Source of the DNA: Paraburkholderia sp. D15
GTDB lineage: Bacteria > Pseudomonadota > Gammaproteobacteria > Burkholderiales > Burkholderiaceae
Direction of reading: 5' to 3'
Length of the DNA: 64,000 nucleotides
Assembly (NCBI RefSeq): GCF_029910215.1
Contig: NZ_CP110396.1
Span: 558,001 to 622,000, forward strand
Position numbers and translations under genes: made by a program. The notes below the pieces were generated by a model. It saw only the letters and a program-made list of their open reading frames with translations. It was not told the origin of the DNA and searched no databases. Of the stretch, positions 1-7,993 are shown one piece after another; within the stretch, counting starts at the first letter, position 1; every line of letters starts with the position of its first letter.

Positions 1-129
1 GTCACCAACCGCCACTACTGGGCCAACATCACGCCGGCTGGCCAGAACGGCTATACCGGCACCGATAGCGGCACCGCCACCCTCGGCGCCCCGCGCACGG
101 TTCGCGCGTCAATTCAGATCGATCTGTGA
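1..129 (+). CDS. TonB-dependent receptor, C-terminal end (partial)
   Basis: The window opens inside this gene; only the last 42 codons are visible. They read through to a TGA at 127-129 and end in the pattern LGAPRTVRASIQIDL, which resembles the last strands of TonB-dependent siderophore-type outer-membrane receptors (Leu-Gly-x-Pro-Arg, then a final amphipathic strand). The plug domain and substrate are outside the window. The next gene begins only two bases after the stop, so the two are probably co-transcribed. The family call rests on a short fragment. Confidence 0.75.
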   Translation, partial: VTNRHYWANITPAGQNGYTGTDSGTATLGAPRTVRASIQIDL

Positions 130-131
130 AC

Positions 132-974
132 ATGAAAAAAAACCAATCCATCCTGCTGCAAAGCATGTTGTTTTCCACGCTGGCCGCGAGCGCCGGTCTT
201 GCCTCGGCACAACAGGCGCCCGCGGCACCGGCCATCACGATCTATACGGCCGGCAGCATGAGCGGCGCACTCGGCGAGATCACGCGTCAATACACAAGCC
301 AGACCGGTCAGCCGGTGCAACTGGTCAGCGGACCGGCCGGTGCGTTGCTCGACAAGATCGAACACTCGGCCAAGGCGGACATTTTCGTGTCCGCGAATAT
401 GGCGCATCCGCAGCGACTCACCGCGGAAGGTAAGGCTTCGTCCAGCGTGGTGTTCGCGAGAAACCGGGTATGCGTGTCGGCGCGACCGGATGTCGGCCTG
501 ACGACCGGCAACCTGCTCGACAAACTGCTCGATCCGAACGTCAAGATCGGGACCTCGACGCCAAAGTCGGACCCGGGTGGCGACTACGCGTGGGAGCTGT
601 TTGCCAAAGCCGGCACCGTTCGTTCCGGCGCGACGCAAATACTCGAAGCGAAAGCGCAGCAACTCGTAGGGGGTGCGGTTGCGCCTCAAGTGCCGGGTGG
701 TCAGAATCCGGTGAAGTACTTCATGGAGACGCGGCGTGTCGATGTTTTTATCGGCTATTGCAGCTCGCATTCACCTAAGCCGGATACGACGTTCACGCAA
801 GTCGAGCTGCCGCCTGAACTCGCCATTTCGGCGGACTATGGGATGACGGTGCTCGTTTCGAAGCAGGACGCTGCGACACACGATGCGGCTTATCGGCTTG
901 CGATGTATTTAATGAGTCCGGCGGCGCAGAGGGTGTTGACGAGCTATGGGTTTACGGCGGTGGCACGGCAGTAA
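132..974 (+). CDS. ModA-like periplasmic substrate-binding protein
   Basis: 280 residues. An N-terminal signal peptide (about residues 1-28, ending near GLASAQ) is followed by a type II periplasmic binding fold starting ITIYTAGSMSGAL, the position where ModA proteins carry their first ligand loop. Further ModA-like features are the KADIFVSAN segment and the C-terminal stretch with MSPAAQRVLTSYGF. It is probably the binding protein for molybdate or a related oxyanion. A GTG lies six bases upstream; I chose ATG 132 because it precedes the basic signal-peptide start. No ModB permease or ModC ATPase follows. The preceding gene is a TonB receptor, so the pair may act in outer-membrane metal-oxyanion uptake. 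The ligand is inferred. Confidence 0.82.
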   Translation: MKKNQSILLQSMLFSTLAASAGLASAQQAPAAPAITIYTAGSMSGALGEITRQYTSQTGQPVQLVSGPAGALLDKIEHSAKADIFVSANMAHPQRLTAEGKASSSVVFARNRVCVSARPDVGLTTGNLLDKLLDPNVKIGTSTPKSDPGGDYAWELFAKAGTVRSGATQILEAKAQQLVGGAVAPQVPGGQNPVKYFMETRRVDVFIGYCSSHSPKPDTTFTQVELPPELAISADYGMTVLVSKQDAATHDAAYRLAMYLMSPAAQRVLTSYGFTAVARQ

Positions 975-1132
975 GGCATGCTTGCTTACGCGGCGTGAGG
1001 TTGTCGGCGTCGTGTTGGGTGTTGAGTATTGGAGCGTTGAGCACCGGACGGTGGCCAGTTCAGTGCGATCGACTGTTCGGTCCAAATCACCGACAATTGA
1101 GCTCCCGCCTTACGCTCAATTCACGCGGCACT

Positions 1133-1615
1133 ATGCTTACTTCATTGCAAGCGGAAATCCCCGACACCAGCGCCATTCAGCTGCGCCCACTGTCCGCAGC
1201 GCTCGTCGATCGGCGAGCGCTGTTTGCACTCTACAAACTGTCGCTTTACGAGCATATCGATCAGACCTTCGGTTGGGACGAGAACTTCCAGCAACAAAGA
1301 TTCAGTACGTCCTATCGCGATGATGATTTCATTGCGATAACGCAAGGTCCGCTAATGCTGGGATATGTTGCACTGAAGGATGAAGCGGACGAGATTCATC
1401 TATCGCTTCTGCTTGTACAGCCAGAACATCGAAATCGACAAATCGGCCGGCAAGTCATGGAAGCGTTGCTGTCATGGGCGGCTAGATCACAGCGGTCCGT
1501 CGCCCTGTCATGCTTTCTATGCAATCGCGCAGCGATGCGTTTCTACGAGCGACTTGGGTTCGGCATCGTGACAAAAGACGAGCATTTTGTGACCTATAGA
1601 TTCCCGGTCTCCTGA
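1133..1615 (+). CDS. GNAT family N-acetyltransferase
   Basis: 160 residues. The core has the GNAT arrangement: a beta-4 strand (EIHLSLLLVQPEHR), the acetyl-CoA pyrophosphate loop RNRQIGRQV near residue 110 (a variant of Q/RxxGxG/A), and the closing NRAAMRFYERLGF motif near residue 140. The family transfers acetyl from acetyl-CoA to an amine; the substrate cannot be told here. Longer in-frame starts exist upstream from 995, but ATG 1133 gives a normal family length. It stands alone on its strand and its stop is close to the next gene. Confidence 0.85.
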   Translation: MLTSLQAEIPDTSAIQLRPLSAALVDRRALFALYKLSLYEHIDQTFGWDENFQQQRFSTSYRDDDFIAITQGPLMLGYVALKDEADEIHLSLLLVQPEHRNRQIGRQVMEALLSWAARSQRSVALSCFLCNRAAMRFYERLGFGIVTKDEHFVTYRFPVS

Positions 1616-1685
1616 CGTGAGTCGCCTGCGATATGCTTGGAGGTCAAAACTCCTTGTCTGTCCAACTCTCCCAAGGCACTTCAGC

Positions 1686-2267
1686 ATGCGAGCCTTACGA
1701 CGCGTAATTCAATCACTTCCTTTCATTGCCATTTCAGTTTCGATTGCATTGTCGTCCGCCGTCGTGGCCGCCGCGACGAATCGAACCACATTAGCGCCGA
1801 TCGATCTCGGCACGGCTGGCAAAACAGCGGTACTAGACTTCAATGTTTCATCGTCGTCCGATCTGGCTAACCACAATCCCACCGTTCTAGCGCTTCAAAT
1901 CGTCGGGCCGGCCAGTGGAGAAGAAGTAAAGCATGCGCAATTCAGCGATCTGATCATGAGCGTGACGGGCACCCCATACGGTTCGCGTACAGAGCAGGAA
2001 ATTGCCCATCCCAAAGCTCACAGGTCGATCAAACTCCATGTGGTTTGGCACGACAGGCTCAATGACAAAGTCTTGAAGGAAGGCGATGTTTTCACGGGCT
2101 CTGACTGGGAAGGAAAAATACACGCGGTTCCTGGTCCCTCGCTCACGCTGGATTCGTTGAAGCTACCTCCGGGGCACTACGATGTGACGGTAACCACGTT
2201 ATCGGACGACCCTAGATTCGATGGTACGTTCAAGACAGGAATTTGCGCCGGAAAGATTTGGGAGTAA
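1686..2267 (+). CDS. Exported hypothetical protein
   Basis: 193 residues, no family recognised. Residues 1-34 look like a signal peptide: MRALRR basic start, hydrophobic core with IAISVSIALSS, and a cleavage-like AVVAAA. The mature part is rich in beta-forming and polar residues and has one Cys near the end (TGICAGKIWE), so an extracytoplasmic beta-sandwich is plausible. An in-frame GTG at 1617 would add 23 residues before the signal peptide; ATG 1686 places it properly. Codon use is a little less GC-biased than most neighbours. It may be secreted or periplasmic; no function is claimed. Confidence 0.65.
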   Translation: MRALRRVIQSLPFIAISVSIALSSAVVAAATNRTTLAPIDLGTAGKTAVLDFNVSSSSDLANHNPTVLALQIVGPASGEEVKHAQFSDLIMSVTGTPYGSRTEQEIAHPKAHRSIKLHVVWHDRLNDKVLKEGDVFTGSDWEGKIHAVPGPSLTLDSLKLPPGHYDVTVTTLSDDPRFDGTFKTGICAGKIWE

Positions 2268-2385
2268 TGCTCTCCACGGCCGCACGTCACCGGTAAGGAC
2301 CAAGCTCGACCGCTAGCTTTTGCGATGCAACACCCAAGACTTCCAGGCGCACTACCTCGTTCATATGAAACGACGAAGGGGACTA

Positions 2386-2673
2386 GTTCGATACTCCGGC
2401 CGCGATATGCGCGGTCATGACACGCATTGCTTCCCGCAGAACCTCGCCACTTGCAGGATCGTTCGCAATGTCGGCCGGGCTGGTATCCTTGCCCAGCAAC
2501 TGCAACGTGACGCAAGCTCCCTCCACGATCTGCGCGGACATCGTCTCCAGCACCAGTCTCAAGGCCGCTTGAGCCGCAGACGCTCGCGGCGAGGTGTTGA
2601 ACAGCGTGCCTAACCAAGGACCGCTCAGATTGCCTCGCGCACGGATAGCGAAGCGTTTTCGGCACGGCGTAGT
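2386..2673 (-). pseudogene. Coding-like remnant of an unidentified gene
   Basis: On the minus strand this stretch is open for 96 codons, ending at TAG 2383-2385, and the last 75 or so look genuinely protein-coding. It has high GC at third positions and sensible helices such as AAQAALRLVLETMSAQIV and a tail with REAMRVMTAHIAAGVSN. It has no usable ATG or GTG start: its upstream part overlaps the 3' end of the ketopantoate-reductase-like gene in another frame, and further upstream is a stop. I read it as the 3' remnant of a gene whose 5' part is lost. Family unknown. The plus-strand bases around 2268-2380 hold nothing I can support. Confidence 0.4.
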
Positions 2674-3668
2674 TCAGCCAACAGCGCTTCGCCCGACCAC
2701 GAAGGACGCACATCGGCTTGCTCCGCTTCCCGCACGAGCTCGCAGAGCCGTTCATTCACCGGCGCGGTCCGCGCAATCGACCGGGCAAGACGCACCACTT
2801 CGCCGTTAATCCAGTCGATCTCCGTGGCGCGACGCATCGCCAGATCGTCCGACATCGACGAGCGCGCAAGCGGATCGATCTTCAGCATGCTGCGGCCCAG
2901 CCGTTCAAACACGGCGTCAGGTGCGCGAAGCGCAACCGGTATCCACGCAGCGGGCAGCGGCGTCAGCTTCGCTGGCCGTATGCCGGTTCGCTTAAGCAGT
3001 GCGAGTGCTTCGTTCTGCGCCATGGCAAGGCAAATCCGGTAAGCACGTTTCGAGAGTTCTTCCTTTAAAGGCCGATTCGCCAGCGCGTTGATCGCATTGT
3101 TGAGATTGAGCAGGAGCTTCGCCCATTGCACCGACGACATCTCCGCGCGCTCGATCAGCGGCAACCCCGCTCTGCTGAACTCGTCGACGAAAGCTTGCAT
3201 GGCCGGCGCGCGTAGCACCTCCAGTTCGCCGGCGGAACCTTGATGAAAAGCGCCCGGACCGCGTTCGACGACGTTGAACGGCACCATGCCCTCCAACACC
3301 GTGCACTGCGGCAGCGTGGCGCGCAGCACGTCGGCATTGCCGATGCCGTTCTGGAAACTCACGACGACCGCACCAGGCCGAAGCACGTTGGCCAGTTCGG
3401 CGGCAGCCGTAGACGTCGCAGCCGACTTGACGGTGACGAGGACAAGATCGGCCGCTGCTGCGCCGGCGGCATCGATAGATACATCGATCAACTCGGCCGG
3501 CACCTGCCAGTGGCGCCCATCGTGTCGAGACAACGCGATGCCATGCGTGCGTAACGGCCCGGCCACACGCGAACGTCCGATGAAGCTGACATCGCTGCCT
3601 CCAGCAAGCAGCCTGCCGCCGACATAGCAACCAATCGATCCCGCGCCATACACGACGATTTTTGCCAT
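2625..3668 (-). CDS. Ketopantoate reductase PanE/ApbA family protein
   Basis: 347 residues. The N-terminus MAKIVVYGAGSIGCYVGGRL is the NADPH-binding Rossmann motif (GxGxxG). The middle has the family Lys in LVLVTVKS and the SFQNGIGN segment, and the C-terminal half has the family's WAKLLLNLNNAINAL helix, whose Lys contacts substrate. These enzymes reduce 2-dehydropantoate to pantoate, but several paralogues act on other 2-keto acids, and nothing nearby links this copy to pantothenate synthesis. A longer in-frame reading exists upstream, but ATG 3668 starts exactly at the Rossmann strand. An imperfect palindrome at 3764-3779 lies about 100 bases upstream and could be an operator. Confidence 0.88.
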   Translation of the reverse strand: MAKIVVYGAGSIGCYVGGRLLAGGSDVSFIGRSRVAGPLRTHGIALSRHDGRHWQVPAELIDVSIDAAGAAAADLVLVTVKSAATSTAAAELANVLRPGAVVVSFQNGIGNADVLRATLPQCTVLEGMVPFNVVERGPGAFHQGSAGELEVLRAPAMQAFVDEFSRAGLPLIERAEMSSVQWAKLLLNLNNAINALANRPLKEELSKRAYRICLAMAQNEALALLKRTGIRPAKLTPLPAAWIPVALRAPDAVFERLGRSMLKIDPLARSSMSDDLAMRRATEIDWINGEVVRLARSIARTAPVNERLCELVREAEQADVRPSWSGEALLAELRRAENASLSVREAI

Positions 3669-3793
3669 ACCGGCTCTCCGTGGTTTGAACCGTGCGCTGT
3701 GCGATACGACACACGATGGGTTCGATGCAAACGCCCATGATGTCCGCGTTCGCGGGAGAAATCTGTCAGGTACCCGACAAGTCAGAACCACCC

Positions 3794-4468
3794 CTAACCG
3801 CGACGACGAATCGCCTCCCGAAGAAACGCCGGAACCGGACTGCCAATCGAAGCCAGATAATCCGCCATCGCACCGGCAACTTTCAGCACTGCTGGGCGAG
3901 CGCTCATCCGTTTGCGCCACGCCAGCAGATTAGGCGTCGCTTCTGTCATCGGCACGCCCTTGCGCTCACCGAACAACTGCGCCATGTAGAACGCGATGTC
4001 GGCATAGGAATAGGTCGGGGCCAGACAATCCCGATTGCCCAGAACTTCTTCCATGCGCCGATAGTAGCGCGCCCCTTCGATACGCGCCGCCTGCGCGGCC
4101 GGGTCATCCGGGGTGTTTTCCAGACTCATCAACCGGATAATGTTGGGGAAGAAAATTTCATCGGCGCAGTGTTCGAGTTGGCGCGCGACGGCACGCGCTT
4201 TCGGATCCGCCGGCCATAGGGCAGGATCTGGTTTGACGTCTTCCAGATACTCGAATATCTGCGTGGAGTCGAAGATCTCCAGACCATCGTCCATCAACAC
4301 CGGCACCTGGCGCTTTGGGTTGATCCGCAATACGTCAGGATGCTTAGGTTCGTAACCACGTTGCGGGTCGAACGGCGTGTGGATCAGCTCGAAGTCGATA
4401 CCCTTCTCATGCGCCGCGATCTCGACCTTGGCGCCAAACATGCTGAGCGGGCCGGAAATAATTTTCAT
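3794..4468 (-). CDS. Glutathione S-transferase family protein
   Basis: 224 residues. The N-terminal thioredoxin-like domain starts MKIISGPLSMFGAKVEIAAHEKG and contains the cis-Pro segment RQVPVLMDDG and the ES/DST-type glutathione contact as IFDSTQIFEYLED. The rest is the helical GST C-terminal domain with the ADIAFYMAQLFGE capping box. It probably conjugates or reduces small organic substrates with glutathione in the cytoplasm. The start is ATG 4468 with GGAG eight bases upstream, rather than a TTG 12 bases earlier. It lies 30 bp downstream of the NIPSNAP gene on the same strand and is probably its operon partner. Confidence 0.9.
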   Translation of the reverse strand: MKIISGPLSMFGAKVEIAAHEKGIDFELIHTPFDPQRGYEPKHPDVLRINPKRQVPVLMDDGLEIFDSTQIFEYLEDVKPDPALWPADPKARAVARQLEHCADEIFFPNIIRLMSLENTPDDPAAQAARIEGARYYRRMEEVLGNRDCLAPTYSYADIAFYMAQLFGERKGVPMTEATPNLLAWRKRMSARPAVLKVAGAMADYLASIGSPVPAFLREAIRRRG

Positions 4469-4498
4469 CTCTGTCTCCAATGATTATCGTGCAGCGCT

Positions 4499-5236
4499 TT
4501 ATGCATGAATCGCCGAGCGAGCCGTAGGCACAAGTCGATACTTTTCGATAAACCGCATTGGCCACCATGCCATCCGGGGAGCAACCTCCTGCACCCACAA
4601 ACTCGAACGACCAAACGCGTCGTAGCTCGCCATGTCCGGAAACAGCGCGATGCTGATCAACACATCACCATCCGTTCGTACCGGCAATCGACAAAAGTCG
4701 TTTTCGCTGGGCTCCGTGATGTACCACCCTTGCGCACACACTCCACCACGGTCGAAAACGCCGCTCACGCACTCGCGGCAAAAGCGTAGCAACTGTTCCG
4801 ATGCCGGCTCTTTCAGATAGTAGATCGTCACGTCGACGAATCCCGAGGGTATGGCTGTGGCGCCATGCCCCGCTCTACGAGCCGGATTCATGGGCAGTTG
4901 CGCTCCCGGCCATGCCGGCCGAAGCAACAGAACATTGTCCGAGTCGATCATCGTGGCATTTGCCGTCGAGGCATGGCGTTGCCACACTGATCCGTCGTAA
5001 AAGGCAGTCAGACCCGCGTGCCGGGCTTCCATATCCTCGAATCCACGTAGCCAGACGAACCGGTCCGGATTGTCGAGATCGCGAAATTGCCCGATGACCG
5101 TCATGCCGACCTCTTCCTGCGTCTCGACAAGCTCGCGGTCGAACAAATCGATCAATACATCGCGTTTGTGGGAATGAAGCGTGTATTGGCGTAGTTCAAC
5201 GATTCCGGGTTGCTTGTCGTAAGTGCTCTCGTTCAT
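4499..5236 (-). CDS. NIPSNAP family protein
   Basis: 245 residues. It begins with the NIPSNAP-type strand IVELRQYTLHSHKRDVLIDLF and includes the family's FVWLRGFEDMEAR segment. The family has a dimeric alpha/beta-barrel ferredoxin-like fold; biochemical roles are poorly known. There seem to be two such folds in tandem, the second around residues 130-235 (VDVTIYYLK, then ISIALFPDM). The gene is divergent from the YafY-type regulator, and the gap holds an inverted repeat at 5303-5323, so it and the GST gene are likely regulated by that protein. Confidence 0.85.
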   Translation of the reverse strand: MNESTYDKQPGIVELRQYTLHSHKRDVLIDLFDRELVETQEEVGMTVIGQFRDLDNPDRFVWLRGFEDMEARHAGLTAFYDGSVWQRHASTANATMIDSDNVLLLRPAWPGAQLPMNPARRAGHGATAIPSGFVDVTIYYLKEPASEQLLRFCRECVSGVFDRGGVCAQGWYITEPSENDFCRLPVRTDGDVLISIALFPDMASYDAFGRSSLWVQEVAPRMAWWPMRFIEKYRLVPTARSAIHA

Positions 5237-5302
5237 GTTCGACCGTCAGGTGGATTGAGTCGCGTGGAAATAAAAGTGACGTTGAAAATAATAAGTCCCT
5301 TA

Positions 5303-5323
5303 ACATGACACCTTATGTCATGT
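5303..5323. promoter_or_regulatory. Inverted repeat, probable operator of the YafY-type regulator
   Basis: Perfect 7-bp arms ACATGAC and GTCATGT are separated by seven bases. The dyad lies in the 107-bp gap between the divergent NIPSNAP/GST genes and the WYL regulator, 20 bases before the regulator start. Its place and symmetry fit an autoregulatory operator. Binding is inferred. Confidence 0.6.
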
Positions 5324-5343
5324 ATTGAGTTGAGGAACCGTTG

Positions 5344-6315
5344 ATGAAAGCCAGCCGCCTTTTATCGATCATGATGATGTTGCAGGCGCGTGGACGCATG
5401 ACCGCACCGGCTCTCGCCGAGGCGCTGGAAGTATCCGAGCGCACTGTCCTGCGCGATATCGATCAGCTTTCCGCGGCTGGCGTGCCCATCTGGGGCGATC
5501 GCGGGCGCAACGGCGGATTTCAATTGCGCGAAGGCTGGAGTACCGATCTCACCGGGCTCACCGAAAACGAAGCGCACGCCATGTTTCTGGCCGGGCTGCC
5601 CGGCCCGGCGACAGAACTCGGTCTGGACGGTACGGCGACATCGGCGCGGCTCAAGCTCATCGCCAGTCTGCCGCCGGACTCCCGCGAGCATGCAGACCGC
5701 GTCGCCAGCCGTCTGCATGTCGATACCATCGACTGGTACCGTGCCCAGGAAACACCCGTCTTTCTGCGTGAAGTTGCCGATGCCGTGTGGAACTCGTACC
5801 GCATCGAAGTGAAGTACGAAAGCTGGCGCGGTGTGTCCGGCCGCGAACTCGATCCTTTGGGTCTGGTGCTCAAGGGAGGAACCTGGTACCTGATCGCCAA
5901 GGTTGCGGGCAAACCCGCTCCTCTGACTTTCCGGCTGGCCAATATTCTTGAACTGAAGTCGTCCCGCCGTCGTTTCAAACGGCCCGCACGATTCGATCTG
6001 GCCGTGCATTGGCGTGACGCATTGAGTAAGTACGAGGCCGACCTTTGTCGGTTGACTGCACATATCGCGGTATCGCCGCGTGGCGAGAAATGGCTGATCA
6101 ATGCGCGCGTCAAAACTACACCCGTTCCTCCGGACTCTGATCGTGCGGAGACGCCCAAAGGATGGAAACAGTACCTGGTGCCCATTGAATCCATCGAGCA
6201 CGGTGCGCGCAAGCTCCTGGGATACGGCTCGGAAATAAAAATCGTCGGACCTCGGGAACTCAGGAATAGATTTCGGGAGGAGTTGTCGCAGTTGGTGGCG
6301 CTATATCGGGAGTGA
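5344..6315 (+). CDS. YafY/PafC-type transcriptional regulator (HTH-WYL)
   Basis: 323 residues. Residues 1-58 form an HTH_11 winged helix (APALAEALEVSERTVLRDIDQL). A beta-wing follows with GDRGRNGGF. The WYL domain lies at about residues 140-215 and shows its signature in GGTWYLIAKVAGK. A C-terminal WCX-like extension completes the protein. WYL domains bind small ligands or nucleic acid and control promoters; the effector here is unknown. An in-frame TTG precedes ATG 5344 by one codon; ATG is preferred. The protein is divergent from NIPSNAP-GST and probably controls that pair through the dyad just upstream. Confidence 0.9.
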   Translation: MKASRLLSIMMMLQARGRMTAPALAEALEVSERTVLRDIDQLSAAGVPIWGDRGRNGGFQLREGWSTDLTGLTENEAHAMFLAGLPGPATELGLDGTATSARLKLIASLPPDSREHADRVASRLHVDTIDWYRAQETPVFLREVADAVWNSYRIEVKYESWRGVSGRELDPLGLVLKGGTWYLIAKVAGKPAPLTFRLANILELKSSRRRFKRPARFDLAVHWRDALSKYEADLCRLTAHIAVSPRGEKWLINARVKTTPVPPDSDRAETPKGWKQYLVPIESIEHGARKLLGYGSEIKIVGPRELRNRFREELSQLVALYRE

Positions 6316-6421
6316 ACTTGCCGCATTCACGGAACAGGCCGAACTACTCCAGCCTGTTATCCGTACTTTCGTCAAACGCACAGGGTATTGATCGAAGATC
6401 GCAAGGCAACGACGCCTTCGA

Positions 6422-6871
6422 TCAAGCCACCTTGATCAGTCCAAGTTGCTGCAGCGCCGTCACGCCGTCGTCGAGCCCGATCTCCTCGACGATTTTTCCG
6501 TTCTTCAGTCGAAGCACCGTGGTGCCGGTAAAACGCATCGTCCGTCCTGTCGCGGCAGGCAACGATCCGACGAGAAAATCGCTGAATGCCGGGCCGGTGT
6601 GCCTACCGCCGCCTTCCCATCGGCCAACGACGTAGTCGCCCTCGGCGATAAGATCGGCGGCGCCCCAGAAGTTAAGATCCGGGAATGCCTCGCGGAAATC
6701 GCTCATGAATGCCTTGATGTCCTCGCGGCCGCGTCTCGGTTCGTGCAGCGAGTAGCGAAGCAGCATGTCGGGTGCGGCAAGTTCGTCGACAACGTCGAGA
6801 TTGCATGTCTTGCCCCAGAAATCGGTGAACCAGCGTCCTACGATTGCCTTGTTGTCGTCTTCCATGGACAT
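6422..6871 (-). CDS. SnoaL-like / NTF2-fold ester cyclase family protein
   Basis: 149 residues. The pattern is the SnoaL-like polyketide-cyclase/NTF2 fold: an N-terminal helix (NKAIVGRWFTDFW), DVVDELAAPDMLLRY, FREAFPDLNF, and the strands VVGRWEGGGRHTG and MRFTGTTVLRLKNGKIVEE. The family includes aldol-cyclising enzymes and many uncharacterised small-molecule binders. ATG 6871 follows AGGA by about six bases; a much longer in-frame reading upstream has no family content. It is convergent with the WYL regulator and divergent from the ankyrin gene. Confidence 0.87.
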   Translation of the reverse strand: MSMEDDNKAIVGRWFTDFWGKTCNLDVVDELAAPDMLLRYSLHEPRRGREDIKAFMSDFREAFPDLNFWGAADLIAEGDYVVGRWEGGGRHTGPAFSDFLVGSLPAATGRTMRFTGTTVLRLKNGKIVEEIGLDDGVTALQQLGLIKVA

Positions 6872-7019
6872 GGTGAATTCCTCATCGAATGAAGTGGGAG
6901 GAGAGAAACACATTTGCTTCCCTCTACCTGAACGATAGCGATGCGAGCCACGGCGAGCCCCCCGATTCTTGCTGCAATACTCGGTGGCACGCTGATAACA
7001 TCGAGCCACGGAGACTCGA

Positions 7020-7652
7020 ATGCGCCAGCCTTCCAAATCATCGCTTTTCGCAGCCGCGACAAACTGGAACCACGCCGCCGTCACGGCGATCGTGGCCGAC
7101 GCACCCGGCTTGCTTGACGCAAGCGACCCCAAAGGGCGAAACGCACTGCACCTGGCCTGCGCGGTGACACCCGGCGGTGTTCACCTCGGAGAATCTCACG
7201 GACTCAAAACGGTAAGCGCGCTGCTAGAAGCCGGAAGTGACCTTGAATGCGTGGTACCCATGGATGAAGACGAAGGCGATTTCCGCGCGACGCCTCTCTG
7301 GTACGCAGTCGCCCGCGGTGAGAACCTTGCCCTGGTCAAGTTCCTGATAAAACGCGGAGCGAATGCGAGCTATTCGCTCTGGGCCGCGGTATGGCGCGAT
7401 GACGAGAACCTGTGCCGGGTCTTGCTCGGCGCACAGCCCGAGCTGGATCTCCGCGCCCATGGCGAAACGCCGCTTTTCTACGCGGCAAGGCTAAAGCGGC
7501 TCAAGACGCTCGAACTGTTGATCGAAGCCGGCGCCAATGCGTCCATCACGGACTTCAAGGGACGCGACGCGGTCGACATCGCACGTGCACGACGCTTGCC
7601 GAAGCAACTGATTGAACGTTTGGAAAGCCTGAAGGCGACCGGTTCGAGATAA
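7020..7652 (+). CDS. Ankyrin repeat protein
   Basis: 210 residues with about four to five ankyrin repeats. Clear examples are GRNALHLACAV (about residue 40), TPLWYAVARGENLALVKFLIKRGANA (split across residues 90-118) and ETPLFYAARLKRLKTLELLIEAGANA, closing with ITDFKGRDAVDIARARR. There is no signal peptide, so the protein is probably cytoplasmic and mediates protein-protein contact. The partner is unknown. It is monocistronic: the 341 bases that follow contain no gene. Confidence 0.9.
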   Translation: MRQPSKSSLFAAATNWNHAAVTAIVADAPGLLDASDPKGRNALHLACAVTPGGVHLGESHGLKTVSALLEAGSDLECVVPMDEDEGDFRATPLWYAVARGENLALVKFLIKRGANASYSLWAAVWRDDENLCRVLLGAQPELDLRAHGETPLFYAARLKRLKTLELLIEAGANASITDFKGRDAVDIARARRLPKQLIERLESLKATGSR

Positions 7653-7993
7653 AGCCGGACTCGCGGCCTTACAGCCGGTCGAGCCGGTTTTTGTCCGGTA
7701 ACCAACCGTTAAGTCTTTCAGATGACTTTCGCGACTCGATACCGCCACAGCTTCCGGCTCCACCATCAAATTCCGAAGATGGCGGGATAAGCGTCAAATA
7801 GGGTAAACCTTCGTTGGTGTCGGTCACGCTCCGAACTATTTTCATTAGACATTCGGCAGGCGTATCCATTCATAAAGAAGCGCTTAAAACCGCCCTGCCG
7901 ACGCAGCTGATCACCGGAAATTCATCGCGGCGTTAAAACGGTTTTCGATTTTCTGCACCTGAATAAACGAATCAATAACCACGGTGGCGGGGA
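7653..7993. other. Intergenic stretch without a supported gene
   Basis: 341 bases between the ankyrin gene and the lipoprotein gene. A direct repeat of AGCCGGT occurs around 7673-7688, followed by a short T run. The last third is lower in GC and probably carries the promoter of the downstream gene. No convincing coding frame or RNA was seen. Confidence 0.5.
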
